From the NCBI GenBank assembly GCA_902495455.1, contig CABUXJ010000009.1:1-64000 (forward strand): a DNA stretch of 64,000 nt, given 5' to 3'. The stretch comes from an uncultured Prevotella sp. GTDB lineage: Bacteria > Bacteroidota > Bacteroidia > Bacteroidales > Bacteroidaceae. Shown here piece after piece: positions 47,018 through 56,342 of the stretch (position 1 is its first letter; the number at the start of each line of letters is the position of its first letter). A program made the translations under genes and the position numbers. The notes beneath the pieces were generated by a model. It saw only the letters and a program-made list of their open reading frames with translations. It was not told the DNA's origin and searched no databases.

Positions 47018-47025
47018 CAAAGATA
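47018..47025 (-). promoter_or_regulatory. -7 box for pnp
   Basis: TATCTTTG on the minus strand, 36 bases before the pnp ATG. Confidence 0.6.
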
Positions 47026-47165
47026 CGTAAAATAGCTGTAACAGCGGCATAAATGCCTGATTATTTTGATTTTATTAGGAATTGGCACCTTTAAACTTCA
47101 GACCTCAGGCGCTGTCACGACAGCCTCCTGTCTCAACTCATGCGGCGGGCCAAAACCATATAAAA

Positions 47166-47218
47166 ACGAAATCAGGAGACAAGCCTCTACTATGAGAGTG
47201 CTTGTCTCCTGATTTCGT
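47166..47218 (-). terminator. Terminator after the propeller-like secreted protein gene
   Basis: Perfect 19-bp arms (47166-47184 and 47200-47218), followed on the minus strand by TTTTTATAT. Confidence 0.88.
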
Positions 47219-47237
47219 CTGTCGGAACGGTTCCGGT

Positions 47238-49073
47238 TTAGAACATTGCTTTGCAAATGCCGAGCTTGCCGTCGGCGAACTTGGCTCTGACTACGTAAAC
47301 ACCACTGCGCAGGCCTGTGTTGACAGCACCCGATACGTTGCCGGCAAACACCTTGCTTCCATTTGTGGTGAACACTTCCACGTAAGCCTGACCGCCGACA
47401 TTGATGATGCCGCCGCGCTCGACATTGAGCTGCGATTTCTTGCTAATGACATTCTTCACACTTGACAGAGTCGCTGCGTCGGGCATTCCCTGGAACACAT
47501 AGCCGAAGTAGTAGGTATCGCTGGTATAGTCAAACGAGTTGTAAGCATAGCTCACAAGAGTCGTCATGTCGGGGCTGCAGAACGGGATACCGCTGATAAT
47601 CATGTTCTTCGTTATCGGCTCGTATGTTTCCGGATCATACGTTTCCACTTCGTGAACCATGTTTTCGTTTATCCAGGCTGTCATTTCCGGACATGATGTC
47701 TGATAGTAATCCTGCATTTTGGAAACGCCCTTAACAGGGTCCATCACCAGCGCTTCCGGAACATACTGGTCACCACTGTATCCTAAAAAGATTCCATTTT
47801 CAGCGGCGCAGGTGACATTGGCGCCGTCGGCACAGGTGTATGTCTTGTAAGAGCCGTCTTCGAGATTGAACACAAATGTTGTGGCCGTAGTGTATTCAAC
47901 GCCTTCTTCTCGTGACACCTTGCCGGCATTGCGTGCGCCCTTGTTCATAAAGCGAGAATATTTAGGAGATATCTTGGCTGGAGCCAAAGGACCGAAACCG
48001 GCGTCGGGAGCATAAGTGGAGGCAAAGAGCTTGCCGTCGGCCGACAACACCACATTATTGAACGTCAGCGTGATACTACCGGCAGTAGCCTGTTCTATGG
48101 CGCTGTCATAGGCCTCCTTGTCACTCATGTATTTCGTACATGCTGCCTCGTAAGCTGCTTTCTCTTCGTCCGTCATGAAATCATCAAGCTGAGGATAATT
48201 AGCCCAGTCGTTACCTCCGGCTGCCTGCCATGCAGCGAGGGCGTCATTATAAGCCTTTTTCTCTTCGTCTGTCATAAAGTCTCCCATTGACGGATAGTCT
48301 CCCGGATCTGCAGGTACGGTGACTTCCGGATGAGTATAGAAGAGATTGAGCGACGGCAGAGTGTAACTCCACTCTCCTGTTGACACATCGCGCTTGTAAA
48401 CGATGGGGTAGCACCAGAATCCGGATGTAGCGGTGATGGTTCCGGCAATGGTATTGCCGTCAGCGCTGATGGCATTGGCCGTTACATACTGCGGTGTACC
48501 GCCGAGAAAGTCGGTGTCTGGATGCGGCAGCAGGACGGGGTTGTCGTAACCGCCGGCAGCGTTGCGGTACCATACCGCGGGCACCATCATGATTTTCTTT
48601 GAATCGAGTCCGAAATTGTCATTACCGACATTTCCGCAAATCACACTTCCATCGGGTGTGATGGCGTGTGCCATGTTGAACAGGTCGGGACGGGGTGAAG
48701 GCAGAATAGTGAGCTCGCCGTTGGAATAGACAACGGCATTGTCTGTCGAAGTGTAAGTCGTTTCGCTGGTAGGCTCATATAAAACGGCATTACCTACAGA
48801 CGTACCGTCATTGGCCACACAGGTACCGTATCCGGGAAGATACTCGTTCTGATAATAGTCTGAGCCACGATCATCCATATAAATGGCTGCGTTCTCCGGA
48901 TTCTCCAGGTCTATGATGCCAAGCATAATGCCGTCGATGGTGAATATGCCATATTTGCCGTTTTCGGAGACACTCATGAACGGAGCATTCTGCATCATCT
49001 GTGCCTTGAAGTCTGCGAACATCTGCATTGATGTCATAATCAGCGCACTGAAAAGAAGTAAAGTTTTCTTCAT
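47238..49073 (-). CDS. Secreted propeller-like protein with sorting-type C-terminal domain
   Basis: A 611-residue exported protein. Signal peptide MKKTLLLFSALIMTSMQMFA. The N-terminal half has repeated GxDVVGxxGTx-like strands (YTSTDNAVVYSNGELTILPS, AITPDGSVICGNVGND, AISADGNTIAGTITA) typical of beta-propeller or HAF-type repeats. A helical insert with a duplicated DFMTDEEK unit spans about residues 265-335. The last 70 residues (NVERGGIINVGGQAYVEVFT to VYVVRAKFADGKL) look like a type IX secretion or surface-sorting domain. Function is unknown. A weak -7 box (49243-49250) gives a leader of about 170 bases. Confidence 0.75.
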   Translation of the reverse strand: MKKTLLLFSALIMTSMQMFADFKAQMMQNAPFMSVSENGKYGIFTIDGIMLGIIDLENPENAAIYMDDRGSDYYQNEYLPGYGTCVANDGTSVGNAVLYEPTSETTYTSTDNAVVYSNGELTILPSPRPDLFNMAHAITPDGSVICGNVGNDNFGLDSKKIMMVPAVWYRNAAGGYDNPVLLPHPDTDFLGGTPQYVTANAISADGNTIAGTITATSGFWCYPIVYKRDVSTGEWSYTLPSLNLFYTHPEVTVPADPGDYPSMGDFMTDEEKKAYNDALAAWQAAGGNDWANYPQLDDFMTDEEKAAYEAACTKYMSDKEAYDSAIEQATAGSITLTFNNVVLSADGKLFASTYAPDAGFGPLAPAKISPKYSRFMNKGARNAGKVSREEGVEYTTATTFVFNLEDGSYKTYTCADGANVTCAAENGIFLGYSGDQYVPEALVMDPVKGVSKMQDYYQTSCPEMTAWINENMVHEVETYDPETYEPITKNMIISGIPFCSPDMTTLVSYAYNSFDYTSDTYYFGYVFQGMPDAATLSSVKNVISKKSQLNVERGGIINVGGQAYVEVFTTNGSKVFAGNVSGAVNTGLRSGVYVVRAKFADGKLGICKAMF

Positions 49074-49114
49074 ACTCGTTTGATGTTAAGTTACTATATA
49101 AATTATTAAAAAAC

Positions 49115-49250
49115 TGTTCCCGCGTTCTTTGTCTTGCAAGACTCCGCACAACATTCCAACGTTTGGAAACGCAGCGCTGCCAATATAGCAAAATGCAAGC
49201 TAAGGTCCACTTGCAACTTGCCATTATGACAATAACTGGCAGCAAAATTA
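49115..49250 (-). promoter_or_regulatory. Leader with palindrome, possible third copy of the leader family
   Basis: TAATTTTG (49243-49250) followed later on the minus strand by CGCTGCG, the palindrome TTCCAAACGTTGGAA (49154-49168) and TTGTGCG...CTTGCA. The order resembles the leaders at 19302 and 52723 but is less similar. 49074-49497 holds no gene. Confidence 0.4.
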
Positions 49251-49497
49251 AACAATTTAATATAAAAACACAAATATTTCCAACATTTTTTTACTCAACC
49301 ATCCTCATAATGTATCAAATGTCACTTTCGTGGAATGATTTGTTTTCACCCAAAATACATTTTGCCACGTCCTTATTGTTGCAAGTGTCGGAAAAAGAGA
49401 GTAACTTTGTCGCCGGATTGCCACTGCAGGTGTTTCCGCGACAAAGCGACCACACTGCCGCGTAAAACGGCGACCCGACCATAATTCACTTAAAGAT

Positions 49498-50661
49498 ATG
49501 CACATCATGAGAAATATCCTTCGCACAGCCGCGGCTGCAATGGCCGCAATATGTATCACGGCATGTGACAACAGCCCCAAATTCCACGTCGAGGGCAATA
49601 TCACCGGAGCCAAAGACTCGCTCCTGTTCTTCGAGAACATGAGCCTCAACGGTCCCGTCACGATTGACTCCGTACGGCTCGACGAGGAAGGACGCTTCGC
49701 TTTCGCCGACAAGGCTACGCCCGCACCGGAATTCTACCGCCTGCGCATCGCCGGACAGATCATCAATATCGCGGCCGATTCGACAGAGACCGTGACCGTC
49801 AAGGCCGGCTACCCGACGATGGCAACCGATTATGAGGTCGCCGGCTCGACTGAGTGTGAACGCATACGCCAACTGTCTCTCAAGCAGATCGCCCTCCGAG
49901 AGAGCGCCCTGGCGTTAGAGCGCAACACGGCTCTGACCTCCGCACAACGCATCGACAGTCTGGAGAAGATGCTAAATATATATAAGGAGGAGGTCAAGAT
50001 GGAATATATCTCAAAGGACCCCAAGGCTGCTTCATCCTATTTCGCACTCTTCCAGACACTCGGAGACTACCTCATCTTCGACCCGCGCGCCATCGGGGAG
50101 GACGTCAAGATGTTTGCCGCCGTGGCCACAAGCTGGGACACATACTACCCCGGGGCCGAACGCGGCGAAAATCTGCACAACATCGCCATCGAGGGATTGA
50201 AGACGCAGCAGATCATCAAGCAGAAGAATGAAGTGTCACTCTCTCCGGCACAGGTGACAACATCGGGCATCATCGACCTCTCCCTAACCGACAACCGCGG
50301 GAGAAAGCGCTCCCTATCTTCGCTCAAGGGGCGTGTGGTGCTGCTCGACTACCACCTCTTTGCCTCGTCAGAGTCGCCGCAACGCATACTGATGTTGCGG
50401 GAACTCTACGGCAAATATCATGACCGCGGACTGGAAATATATCAAGTTGCCATCGATACGGACGAGCATTTCTGGAAGCAGCAGACATCCTCTCTGCCGT
50501 GGATCTGCGTGCTGGCGCCCGACGGACCGGCATCATCGTGCGTGAGAACATACAACGTCAGCTCCGTTCCCGAGTTTTTCCTCATCGACCGGGAGAACAA
50601 TTTGGTCAGCCGGTCGGCACAGGTGAAGGACCTCGAGGCTGCGATAGAAGCTCTGCTGTGA
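49498..50661 (+). CDS. Thioredoxin-like lipoprotein lacking the CXXC motif
   Basis: A 387-residue envelope lipoprotein. The signal (AAAAMAAICITACDNS) has the lipid Cys near residue 23. Residues 30-130 match the DUF4369 domain (FHVEGNITGAKDSLLFFENM). The C-terminal AhpC/thioredoxin-like fold (IIDLSLTDNRGRKRSLSSLK, GRVVLLDYHLFASSESPQRI) ends SVPEFFLIDRENNLVS. Where redox members have WxxWCxxC, this one has DYHLFASSESPQR with no cysteine, so it cannot act as a disulfide reductase by the usual route. queH starts inside its stop codon. Confidence 0.85.
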   Translation: MHIMRNILRTAAAAMAAICITACDNSPKFHVEGNITGAKDSLLFFENMSLNGPVTIDSVRLDEEGRFAFADKATPAPEFYRLRIAGQIINIAADSTETVTVKAGYPTMATDYEVAGSTECERIRQLSLKQIALRESALALERNTALTSAQRIDSLEKMLNIYKEEVKMEYISKDPKAASSYFALFQTLGDYLIFDPRAIGEDVKMFAAVATSWDTYYPGAERGENLHNIAIEGLKTQQIIKQKNEVSLSPAQVTTSGIIDLSLTDNRGRKRSLSSLKGRVVLLDYHLFASSESPQRILMLRELYGKYHDRGLEIYQVAIDTDEHFWKQQTSSLPWICVLAPDGPASSCVRTYNVSSVPEFFLIDRENNLVSRSAQVKDLEAAIEALL

Positions 50662-51266
50662 TGCCGGAATTGCAAATGAAAAAGAGATTGATACTTGAAG
50701 TGCCCGGCGGAGCCACGCGGGTACTATTGCATACGTGTTGCGCTCCATGCTCATCGGCCATCATCGAGTGCATGATGCAACACGGCATCACGCCCGTCAT
50801 ATACTACTGCAACCCCAACATCTTTCCGGCGGAAGAATATCGGATAAGGAAGGACGAGTGTACGCGCTACGCCCGGTCGCTCGGACTGGAAATCATTGAT
50901 GCCGACTACGACCACGCGGCGTGGCTGAAGGACGTCGCCGGCATGGAGAATGAGCCGGAACGAGGAGCCCGTTGTCTGCGGTGCTTCACCATGCGGTTGG
51001 CCGACACGGCGCGATATGCCGCCGAACACGGGTTCACGGTCATCACGACGACGCTGATGTCCAGCCGCTGGAAGAGTCTCGACCAAATCAATGAGGCGGG
51101 CCGTCGCGCCGTCGCGCCCTATCCCGACGTGGCGTGGTGGGACCACAATTGGCGCAAAGGCGGACTGAACGAACGCCGCGCGGCCATCATACGCGAATAC
51201 GGATTCTACAACCAGCAGTATTGCGGATGCGAGTATAGCATGAGAGTGAAGAGTCTTGAGAGTTAA
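50661..51266 (+). CDS. queH: Epoxyqueuosine reductase QueH
   Basis: A 201-residue protein of the QueH (former DUF208) family, which performs the last step of queuosine synthesis in tRNA. Four cysteine motifs are present: LLHTCCAPCSSAIIECM, RCLRCFTMRLADTA and QYCGCEYS, consistent with an Fe-S cluster, plus TTTLMSSRWKSLDQI. The ATG at 50661 overlaps the preceding stop (TGATG). A second ATG (50676) lies 15 bases on. A terminator follows at 51313. Confidence 0.93.
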   Translation: MPELQMKKRLILEVPGGATRVLLHTCCAPCSSAIIECMMQHGITPVIYYCNPNIFPAEEYRIRKDECTRYARSLGLEIIDADYDHAAWLKDVAGMENEPERGARCLRCFTMRLADTARYAAEHGFTVITTTLMSSRWKSLDQINEAGRRAVAPYPDVAWWDHNWRKGGLNERRAAIIREYGFYNQQYCGCEYSMRVKSLES

Positions 51267-51312
51267 GATCCTTAAAGTCTTTAAAGTCCTTAAGGACCTT
51301 AGTCACAATAAA

Positions 51313-51350
51313 AAAGCGGGGCATTGTCGGTTTCGACAATGCCCCGCTTT
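51313..51350. terminator. Bidirectional terminator between queH and mdh
   Basis: Perfect 17-bp arms (51313-51329 and 51334-51350) with a four-base loop, A-rich on one side and T-rich on the other, between two converging genes. Confidence 0.9.
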
Positions 51351-51365
51351 CTCTATTCTAAAATC

Positions 51366-52358
51366 TTAGAGATTCGGATTGATCTTGCTCCACTCAGAGA
51401 TAGCGGGCACGATGTTGAGCGTCACCAGTTCGTCGCGCATCTTGCAGAGGTGTGCGTAGCTTGCGTCGAGTTTGGCGTTCTCCTCGTCCGTTCCCTGCGG
51501 AACGTTGAATGTGCAGCCGTCGGCACCGAGCGTGGTGTCCATTGCCATCATGATGTGGTTATACTTGTTCGTGTTCACGTATGTACCTACGGGGAAGCGG
51601 AAAGGCTCACCGCCCATTGCCGAACGAATCATTTCGACAGACAGATAGGACGGGCTCTGGAACGAAGAGCGGCCGCGCAGCTTGATGATGGCGGCACCGC
51701 CCTGGGTTACGTCCTTCTTCATCTGCTCCCACTCCTCTGCGGTAAACTCATCCGTGCCTATGATGTCGGTCAGCTTGCGGCCGGCTACGGTCACGTGAGA
51801 ACCGAACACTGCCATCTGCTCACCGTGGCCGCCGTATGTTGCACAGCCCTTGATCTCATTCTGCATCACGCCAAACTTCTTTGCCAGTGCGCTCTGCAGA
51901 CGTGTCGTGTCGAGGGCGGCGAGTGTCGTCACCTGACCGGGCTTCAGTCCGGAGTAGAGCAGCGTCACCAGACCGGTGAGGTCGGCGGGGTTGAAGATGA
52001 TGACGACGTGCTTGACATCGGGACAGTAGGTCTTGATGTTCTTACCCAGCTCCTCGGCAATCTTGCAGTTGCCGGCGAGCAGATCCTCACGTGTCATGCC
52101 CTCCTTGCGGGGTGCGCCACCTGAAGAGATGATGTATTTGGCGTTTGTGAAAGCCTCTTTTACGTCTGTGGTAGCCGTAATCTTCACGTCTCCGAAACCG
52201 CTCTGACGCATCTCCTCTGCCACTCCTTCGGGCAAGAAGACGTCGTAAAGACAGATTTCACTTGTCAGACCCATCATGAGGGCGGTCTGAACCATGTTTG
52301 AACCAATCATTCCGGCTGCGCCGACGATTGTGAGTTTCTCGTTAGTTAAAAATGCCAT
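51366..52358 (-). CDS. mdh: Malate dehydrogenase
   Basis: A 330-residue NAD-dependent enzyme of the reductive TCA branch used by Bacteroidales to make succinate. The dinucleotide-binding loop is IVGAAGMIGSNMV, and the NPADLTG, YGGHGEQM (catalytic His) and IIKLRGRSSF regions are conserved. Its length is that of the Bacteroidota type, slightly longer than E. coli Mdh. Its likely promoter is TAACTTTG at 52521-52528 (minus), giving a leader of about 160 bases. Confidence 0.95.
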   Translation of the reverse strand: MAFLTNEKLTIVGAAGMIGSNMVQTALMMGLTSEICLYDVFLPEGVAEEMRQSGFGDVKITATTDVKEAFTNAKYIISSGGAPRKEGMTREDLLAGNCKIAEELGKNIKTYCPDVKHVVIIFNPADLTGLVTLLYSGLKPGQVTTLAALDTTRLQSALAKKFGVMQNEIKGCATYGGHGEQMAVFGSHVTVAGRKLTDIIGTDEFTAEEWEQMKKDVTQGGAAIIKLRGRSSFQSPSYLSVEMIRSAMGGEPFRFPVGTYVNTNKYNHIMMAMDTTLGADGCTFNVPQGTDEENAKLDASYAHLCKMRDELVTLNIVPAISEWSKINPNL

Positions 52359-52520
52359 AGTCGATTATTATTTTACTTTTTATAGAATATTTCTTTTGCA
52401 TCGTCCGCTATTTTCCGGCCGTGAACGGTCGTCAGGACCTGACGCAGACAGCCACGACAGAAGATAACGTCAGGACCGCGGCGGCCTTGACATACAGACG
52501 GATTGTCCTGAAAACCACCG

Positions 52521-52528
52521 CAAAGTTA
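52521..52528 (-). promoter_or_regulatory. -7 box for mdh
   Basis: TAACTTTG on the minus strand, about 163 bases before the mdh ATG. No clear -33 TTTG. Confidence 0.45.
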
Positions 52529-52683
52529 GCAAAAAATAGTGTATCTACGGCACTTGTGCCCTGCATAAAAATGTTATTATTGTATAAACTCCGTTTCAAA
52601 TCATGTTTTCCGCGGCCGGCATAGCGCGAATTGCAATCTGCGGATAGCATATCGAGTGGCGGGCGATGGTGTTTTTTCATGAC

Positions 52684-52704
52684 CAACGGGGCCCTTACGG
52701 CCTC
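52684..52704. repeat. GC-rich modular repeat, locus D (single module)
   Basis: ACCAACGGGGCCCTTACGGCC, a fragment of the family seen at loci A, B, C and E, next to the promoter of the dipeptidase gene. Confidence 0.65.
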
Positions 52705-52722
52705 GATGAACCATTTTTTTAT

Positions 52723-52800
52723 TACCTTTGCATACGATAGGCTGCACTCGGCAATTTGTGAACAAGTTCACATTGCACTCTTTGGCACTATCGCTACAAC
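52723..52800 (+). promoter_or_regulatory. Promoter plus palindromic leader element (copy 2)
   Basis: TACCTTTG (52723-52730) followed by ATAGGCTGCACTCGGCAA, the palindrome TGTGAACAAGTTCACA (52757-52772) and ATTGCACTC. This parallels 19302-19380, where the palindrome is different in sequence. The preserved pairing with changed bases suggests selection on structure. It leads to the dipeptidase gene at 52829. Confidence 0.65.
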
Positions 52801-52828
52801 AACAAAGCATAACGTCAACGCAACAATT

Positions 52829-53533
52829 ATGATACAGACATTATCCATCACTACACGCCCGGGAGCCGTCCTTGCCATTGCTCTCGTACTCGCATGCACC
52901 ACAGCTGCGGCACAACAGCGTCCCCGACAGACCACGGCGCAGCGCATGGCGGCGGCCGGCTATGTCGACATACGCGACGTCGACCCGTCCATCAAGGTGA
53001 GCCTGATGTACGCGCGGGCTGACAATTTCACGGGCCGCGTGCTCTACGGAGACCTCCGCGAAGCCTATCTCCACCCGCTTGCGGCCGCGGCACTCAAGAA
53101 GGCGCAGGCCCGGCTCAAGGAGTTGCGTCCGGACCTTTGCCTGAAGGTGTATGACGCGGCACGCCCGATGGCCATCCAGCAGAAGATGTGGGATGCGGTG
53201 AAGGACACCGGCCACAGCTTCTACGTGAGCAACCCGAAAAACGGCGGCGGGCTCCACAACTACGGACTGGCTGTCGACCTGACCCTTTGCCGCGCCGACG
53301 GCGACACCATTCCTATGGGAACGAAGATAGACAACATGACCTCCGTGTCGCACATTGACCGCGAGGAGGAGTTGGTCGCTAAGGGCAAGATGAGCCGCGA
53401 GGCGCTCGCCAACCGCCGGCTGCTGCGTCAGGTGATGAAATATGCCGGCTGGAAACCGCTGCGCACGGAGTGGTGGCACTTCAACCTGCGCTCGCGGGCA
53501 GAGGCAAAGAAGAACTTCAAGGTCATCAAATAA
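52829..53533 (+). CDS. D-alanyl-D-alanine dipeptidase (VanX-like, M15D)
   Basis: A 234-residue exported zinc peptidase. Signal peptide to about residue 28 (GAVLAIALVLACTTAAAQ). The family signature is GLHNYGLAVDLTLC (zinc His and Asp) and EWWHFN (second His with the catalytic Glu), after RPMAIQQKMWD. It would cleave D-Ala-D-Ala dipeptide from cell-wall recycling. VanX-like enzymes in glycopeptide clusters have other neighbours, and none are seen here. The ATG at 52829 is chosen because it opens the signal peptide and follows the promoter-leader. Confidence 0.92.
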   Translation: MIQTLSITTRPGAVLAIALVLACTTAAAQQRPRQTTAQRMAAAGYVDIRDVDPSIKVSLMYARADNFTGRVLYGDLREAYLHPLAAAALKKAQARLKELRPDLCLKVYDAARPMAIQQKMWDAVKDTGHSFYVSNPKNGGGLHNYGLAVDLTLCRADGDTIPMGTKIDNMTSVSHIDREEELVAKGKMSREALANRRLLRQVMKYAGWKPLRTEWWHFNLRSRAEAKKNFKVIK

Positions 53534-53570
53534 CATCTAACATCTTCCTTCTAACATATCTGACATCCCC

Positions 53571-54761
53571 TTGACTACCGAAGAGTTTATATCCTTACAC
53601 GCCGACGACGACGTGCGCCGGCTCGCCCTGAAGGCACGCCCGACGGACGACATCGACCTGCCCTTTGCCCTCGACCAGATAGCCGGGCGGCAGACGGCAC
53701 GCCGCAAACTGCCGTCATGGGCCGCCACCGACGGCATCATCTATCCGCCTCATCTGTCTCTGGAACAGTGCTCGGGCGAACCGGCGGCACGCTACAAGGC
53801 CTCCGTGGCCACCCGCTTGGGACGCGGCGGTCTGCTCGTGGACATCACGGGAGGCTTCGGCGTCGACTTCTCCTACATGGCCCGTGAGTTCGACCGCGCC
53901 GTATATGTGGAGCGGCAGGAGCACCTGTGCCGCATCGCGGAGGCCAATTTCCGCCGGCTCGGGCTGGCGCAGGCCGTGACAGTATGCGGCGACGGGCCGC
54001 AACACGTCGCCTCGATGGACGGACGGGCGACGCTGATATATGCCGACCCGGCACGGCGTGACGGCCACGGGGGCCGGACATTCGCCATCAGCGACTGCAC
54101 GCCGGACATCATCCCCATCGTCAGCATGCTCCTCGACCACTCCCGCCACGTCATGCTCAAGCTCTCGCCGATGCTCGACTGGCGCAAGGCGGTGGACGAC
54201 ATCCGCCGGACCGGTGAGACGGTGAGCGAAGTCCACATCGTGGCGACGGCCGGAGAGTGCAAGGAGTTGCTGCTGGTCATCGGCCGCAAGACGGCCGACC
54301 GCCTGCGGATGTATTGCGTCAACGACGACACCGTCGTCGACTATGATGTCTCCTCGGTCACGGACGGCTGTCCGACGGCCGCGGACGGCGACATCGTCCC
54401 GCCATGCTTTGTCTACGAGCCCAACGCCGCCGTGATGAAGGCGGGATGCTTCGGTCTCGTCGCCACCCGCTACGGGGTGCGCCAGATCAGCCGCGACAGC
54501 CATCTGTTTGTCTCCCGCGACCTTGTCGGCGACTTCCCCGGCCGGCGCTTTGAGGTCACGGCGGTGACGTCGATGAACAAACGGGAACTCCGTCAGACGC
54601 TCGGCGGGCTGACCAAGGCCAACATCACGGTCCGCAACTTTCCCATGACCACAGACACGCTGCGCCGACGGCTGAAGCTATCCGACGGCGGCGACATCTA
54701 TATCATGGCCACCACGACGGCCGCCGGCGACCACATCCTCCTCGTCTGCAACAAAACATGA
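53571..54761 (+). CDS. SAM-dependent methyltransferase, THUMP-like type
   Basis: A 396-residue protein. An N-terminal helical region leads to a Rossmann methyltransferase core: LLVDITGGFGVDFSYMA (SAM loop), YVERQEHLCRIAEANF, LIYADPARRDGHG (DPP-like motif), HVMLKLSPMLDW. It ends in a THUMP-like C-terminal part. The probable target is RNA or a metabolite. The frame opens at TTG (53571), and no ATG lies upstream before the neighbouring gene's end, so TTG is used. It is probably co-transcribed with the dipeptidase gene. Confidence 0.82.
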   Translation: MTTEEFISLHADDDVRRLALKARPTDDIDLPFALDQIAGRQTARRKLPSWAATDGIIYPPHLSLEQCSGEPAARYKASVATRLGRGGLLVDITGGFGVDFSYMAREFDRAVYVERQEHLCRIAEANFRRLGLAQAVTVCGDGPQHVASMDGRATLIYADPARRDGHGGRTFAISDCTPDIIPIVSMLLDHSRHVMLKLSPMLDWRKAVDDIRRTGETVSEVHIVATAGECKELLLVIGRKTADRLRMYCVNDDTVVDYDVSSVTDGCPTAADGDIVPPCFVYEPNAAVMKAGCFGLVATRYGVRQISRDSHLFVSRDLVGDFPGRRFEVTAVTSMNKRELRQTLGGLTKANITVRNFPMTTDTLRRRLKLSDGGDIYIMATTTAAGDHILLVCNKT

Positions 54762-54782
54762 AGTCGCAGGATGACATAAAAA

Positions 54783-54812
54783 TGCCGGCCTTTCCTCACG
54801 GAAAAACCGGCA
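54783..54812 (-). terminator. Terminator after ompA-like gene
   Basis: Arms 54783-54795 and 54800-54812 form a 13-bp stem with two G-U positions, followed by T-rich minus-strand sequence. Confidence 0.75.
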
Positions 54813-54853
54813 CAAATTACTAATTTCGATTTATCTCTGTTATATTCTTTACT

Positions 54854-55996
54854 TTATTCGGCAGCGGGCTCTGTCACCGTCTCCTCGATGGTCTCGGTAA
54901 CAGTCTTCTCTGCCTGGCCCTTGACGATGACGCAACGGTTCTTGTCGTTGTCCTCGAAAGGCTGAACGGTGTCACCCTTGCTGTCGGTGACGATGCGTGA
55001 AGCGTCTGCTCCGTAGTCCTTGACCAAAGACTCCTTGTACTTGTCTGCACGCTGCTTGGCGTACTTGACGTTGAGCTTGGGATTGCCCGTGCCCTTGTCA
55101 GCATAGCCGACGACAGATATCGTAGCCTCCGGATATGACTTCAGGAAGTCTGCCACGCGCTGCATCTGAGCCTTCTCTCCTTCTGCGTCGGCTTCGCGCA
55201 ACTTGTAGAAGCGCACTTCGTTCAGCTCCACCGGCACCTTCTTCTCTACCGTACGCTTGACCACGCGGGTCACGGGTTTCGGAGCGGGTTTCGGAGCGAC
55301 GGGCTCTACCACGGGAGCGGGCTTCGGAGCGGGCTTGCGGTACTTGTGACCGAAGCGGTAGCTCAGACCGAGCGATGCGGTGATCATCCAGTCGTCGGTG
55401 TTGTTGTACTTGGAGTTGAAACGGTCATCCAGACTGTTGGCTGCCACTTCCAGCGCTACGCCGAAAGGCTTGGTCACGTTGGTCTCCAGACGGAGGCCGG
55501 CGCGGATGTTGTGGCTCAGACGGTTGCCGTCCCAGACGAGAGGCATGTTGAGGTCATGGTTGGCGGCTGCCATCTTGTTGGCGTCGTCGTTGCCCCAGGC
55601 GTTGGTCAGACCGATACCGCCGACGAATATCACGTTGAGGGGATGAGCGCCGTCGCCTTTATGGCAGACGAGGTTCGTCAGGTTGAGGAGCAGGTCCGCA
55701 TTGGTCGTGATATAATTGTACTTGTAGTATCCCACATTGTCAAATCCGCTCTTCGACTCCCATCCACTCACGTGGAGACGTGCGCCGACCACGGGCGTGA
55801 AATAGTGGCCGAAAGAGATTGCGCCCATCGGCGTAATCAATTTGTCCATCTTGGCATCGGTCAGCGTGATCTGTCCGCCACCTTGCACTTCCAGGTAGCT
55901 ATATGACTTCAGCTTCCCCTTGTCGCTCTCCTGTGCACTCACTACACCGGAAGTCAGCAGGCACATTGCTGCTGCAAACATTGTCTTTCTGTACAT
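54854..55996 (-). CDS. OmpA-family outer membrane protein
   Basis: A 380-residue porin-like protein. Signal peptide (MFAAAMCLLTSGVVSAQ), an eight-stranded-type barrel (residues 30-220, many aromatic-ended strands such as GLSYRFGHKYR), a Pro-rich hinge (PAPKPAPVVEPVAPKPAPKP) and an OmpA peptidoglycan-binding-like domain (ATISVVGYADKGTGNPKLNV, AKQRADKYKESLVKDYG). The final Glu/Thr tail is unusual. It has a perfect promoter at 56038-56069. Typical abundant outer membrane protein of Bacteroidota. Confidence 0.92.
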   Translation of the reverse strand: MYRKTMFAAAMCLLTSGVVSAQESDKGKLKSYSYLEVQGGGQITLTDAKMDKLITPMGAISFGHYFTPVVGARLHVSGWESKSGFDNVGYYKYNYITTNADLLLNLTNLVCHKGDGAHPLNVIFVGGIGLTNAWGNDDANKMAAANHDLNMPLVWDGNRLSHNIRAGLRLETNVTKPFGVALEVAANSLDDRFNSKYNNTDDWMITASLGLSYRFGHKYRKPAPKPAPVVEPVAPKPAPKPVTRVVKRTVEKKVPVELNEVRFYKLREADAEGEKAQMQRVADFLKSYPEATISVVGYADKGTGNPKLNVKYAKQRADKYKESLVKDYGADASRIVTDSKGDTVQPFEDNDKNRCVIVKGQAEKTVTETIEETVTEPAAE

Positions 55997-56037
55997 TTGT
56001 TTTTAAGTTTATTATGTGTTAATTAACGTCTTGTGGA

Positions 56038-56069
56038 CAAAATTATGTCATATTATTGAAAAAACCAAA
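56038..56069 (-). promoter_or_regulatory. Promoter of the OmpA-family gene
   Basis: TTTG (56066-56069), a 20-base spacer and TAATTTTG (56038-56045), minus strand. The spacing is ideal for the Bacteroidota primary sigma factor. Confidence 0.75.
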
Positions 56070-56342
56070 TTTTACGACGTTTTTTTTAACCGCATTATTG
56101 GTGTCCGGTAAATAATTTCGGATTTTTCCGGCATCGGGAATGATTCGCCACAGCAGGGTCGCAACACTGCAAAATTTCCTTCACCCGCCGGCTCCTCCCA
56201 TTTGGAGAAAGGTCGGAAGGGCCCCCTGTCCTGTCATAATAATATCAAATATTTAACACTTCGTTTTCCCGAAGTTTAAACGGAATTAAGCAAATATCTT
56301 GACAATTCCGCTCCGTTTCCAACCGTCGCCCGACCCATTTCC

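Noticed and set aside
52829..53533. Vancomycin-resistance gene vanX
   Set aside because: The family fits, but no vanA, vanH or regulator genes adjoin and the protein has an export signal, so a cell-wall recycling role is more likely.
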